This document shows positions 62,004 through 64,000 of a stretch of DNA of 64,000 bases, one piece after another. How positions within the stretch are numbered: the stretch's first letter is position 1; each line of letters opens with the position of its first letter. Below the pieces are notes generated by a model. That model did no database searches. It was not told where the DNA came from and was given only the letters and a program-made list of their open reading frames with translations. Origin of the DNA: Paramecium tetraurelia (Eukaryota > Ciliophora > Oligohymenophorea > Peniculida > Parameciidae); assembly GCF_000165425.1 (NCBI RefSeq), contig NW_001799344.1, positions 191,910-255,909 on the forward strand, given 5' to 3'. The position numbers were made by a program, and so were the translations under genes.

Positions 62004-63948
62004 TCAATGAAAATATTCATCGTATAAGTAAGCAAACATTTTTACTAAGATTAAATTATCGATAAATTCAATATGAGCTGCTCTCCCTATAAACTTATCC
62101 AATTTTCTAACATAATAATGATGAATACTTTTTGGTTATCAAAAAATTAATGTCAAATCGGTCTATTTTACCACACTTTGATAAAATATTTGAAACTATC
62201 TCATTATAAGCCTAAACTCTCTGATCGTTGGCATTCTCGATTTTTTAGATCAGAGCAGAATGGAAGGGCACATAATGATCTTGAAACGAGGACATTACAA
62301 CTACATTATCGAACCAATTCAATCCCTCCGCCTTACTCAAAGTATAGATGTAAGTATTCTTAATATCTTTGTGATCTCTTTAACTTAACTCCTCAAGAGT
62401 CTTGCATTTATTCCACTTTTAGATCATCATCAACCCAGTATCTACTAAGACACTTTCAGATGAAGCATATCCACAATGAGGAGATCCAAGACTCACATAA
62501 GTGTGCATAAATTGTTTATATTCACTCAATTGAGGCAGAGCAGCTCTTATAATTACTCCTCCAAGAGAATGACCAATAAATGACAGTCTATATTAGGTTA
62601 CATTTTCATCACTTAAATAGTTTATGACTTCATTAGCAAGTAATCTGGCTTATTCTGAAATAGGTTTATTTGAAGTGCCATCATTACACGTTGGACATAT
62701 CAATCTAATCTTTTCCTTGAATCTGATTGTCAATATGGATTTCCAATATCTCATGTCGTATGAAGTTCCTTGATATCCATGAACCAGGACGACATAATGA
62801 ACAAGAGAATTTTACGGTTTCTACAAAAATCCATTTTATACGCAGGTCTGTTTGAATATGAATGGATTTGTATTTAAAGGCTGAAGTAATTCAACATACT
62901 TAATAGCATCTGTTTCTTAAGAACTAATTTGATTTCTCTTATGCTTAGCTATTTCATGATTGCTTCTTCCATTTTAATAAACCTAATCCAATTGTTTAAC
63001 TTCAGATTTATTTAGGAGTACACAATTTTGCCACCTCTCAATCATTTGACATAAATATTCCTATTCCAATTAGTCCTATATCTTTTGATGTGTCTCCTTG
63101 ATCGCATTCACAAGTTCACACCATAATATATACATATCACTATGGAGATCGTGTAGACTCTATTGATGGATAAGAATATACTTGTATAATTTTATTTTCT
63201 TTATCTTCATCCTCAAACTGCAGTTACTTCTCCTAATACTATAACTGTATTAGTTTCTTATTATTCTGCAAATTACCAAGTTATTTAATTAACTATTTCC
63301 TATTATTCAACAATAAATTAATGGAATTATTTATTACTTCATCAAATTTATCATGCGTTTGAAGTTCCGCCGTTAATTACTCCTTAGTAAATGAAAACTG
63401 AATTGGAACTGTATGTATCTAAGTTTCCAATAGACAGAAGTGGGCCGAATCAAACTCCACAGGATAATATGCTTAATTATAGATCAGCGGATTTGACACT
63501 GTTAATGTGGCTTTCGATATTACTTGCATTTATTATCTGAGTGACAAGGCAATTGTCTCTATGTCATCCACATAAATTTCTCCTAAAAGCTTTTTATCTA
63601 CAAATAGTAATTCAATAACGATTTCTATATTTTAATTCTCTTAGTATCGAAATATGCATCCTATGTTAGTTGAGATTTATTCATCTTCATATCTAATCAA
63701 GAATCCTTGTGAATAGAAATATTTGTCCTCTATATTCTCTTTATAGAATACGAAATTTTAATCAACCTCATTTGATGTAAATGGATCTTGTCTGATTGAA
63801 CGAAAGATCAAGTAAGGCTAGGCTTCAGGCTAATTATGATGATGATATTTGTTACTATGTGGACTCTTATCTGATAGATGCCTTAAGTGAAGAGATCGAT
63901 GTTGGTGAATTTCTTAAAATGAATTAAAACTTCAATCTATGATTTCAT
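62004..63948 (-). CDS. FAM135-like alpha/beta-hydrolase (putative lipase)
   Basis: About 600 residues. The N-terminus (IEVLIHFKKFTNIDLFTQGI, YQIR) matches the FAM135 N-terminal block ([20 protein letters not shown] in human). The C-terminal hydrolase shows VHYVVLVHGYQGTSYDMRYW, LLANEVINYLSD, nucleophile elbow SFIGHSLGGVIIRAALPQL and YVSLGSPHCGY. DHYVPFHSALI probably carries the His/Asp. It ends FIGRAAHIEFIDNLILVKMF, again like FAM135. The Ser nucleophile is present, so activity is likely. Lipid substrate is unknown. Introns include 26 nt near the start and 22 nt near the end; some central ones are approximate. Confidence 0.85.
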
Positions 63949-64000
63949 GTTAATAATATTTATTATTTAATATTCATTTGTCTTAGACTGTCTTAATAAG
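63949..64000. other. Window edge, AT-rich
   Basis: Short AT-rich stretch upstream of the FAM135-like start codon; nothing seen. Confidence 0.5.

Overview
The window reads as macronuclear DNA of a ciliate, most likely Paramecium. Genes use TGA as the only stop and TAA/TAG as glutamine. They carry tiny GT..AG introns (mostly 20-34 nt), and intergenic DNA is very AT-rich. One gene is a typical trichocyst matrix protein, a secretory protein characteristic of Paramecium. I recognised no mobile element, CRISPR array, tRNA or rRNA. All exon models were spliced by eye. Where a coding length is quoted, removing the proposed introns gives an uninterrupted frame ending in TGA.

Layout. 0.5-5.3 kb: F-BAR protein, a multi-spanning membrane protein, a TMEM107-like transition-zone protein, a degenerate coiled-coil stretch and ribosomal protein uS15. 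5.6-12.7 kb: an acyl-CoA oxidase relic, a fatty-acid hydroxylase, a trichocyst matrix protein, a secreted protein, an LSm relic and small membrane proteins. 13-20 kb: two coiled-coil proteins, a small Tim chaperone, SPEF1, a cyclin and an alveolin-like cortical protein. 20.6-36.5 kb: a VHS/coiled-coil/adaptin-ear protein, a class I glutamine amidotransferase, a rhodanese-dual-specificity phosphatase, a TPR protein, an LRR-ankyrin protein, SAP18, a TPR-SET methyltransferase, TTC27 and UTP11. 36.9-47 kb: a decayed reading frame, a membrane histidine-kinase-like protein, a GC-rich candidate non-coding RNA, a DUSP-USP deubiquitinase homologue, eL34 and a UDP-sugar pyrophosphorylase homologue. 47.6-64 kb: a partly unresolved gene, DNAAF4, PP6 catalytic subunit, a KIF21-type kinesin-4, an EF-hand protein, a tandem papain-fold protein and a FAM135-type lipase.

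Themes. Several genes serve cilia and the cortex (TMEM107, SPEF1, DNAAF4, KIF21-like, alveolin-like). Others are housekeeping (uS15, eL34, UTP11, TTC27, PP6, SAP18). Most striking are three enzyme homologues that keep their fold but have lost active-site residues: a USP with Ser for the catalytic Cys, a UAP/AGX homologue without its nucleotide loop, and a protein with two papain domains each lacking Cys, His and Asn. Several gene relics fit the loss of duplicates expected after Paramecium whole-genome duplications.
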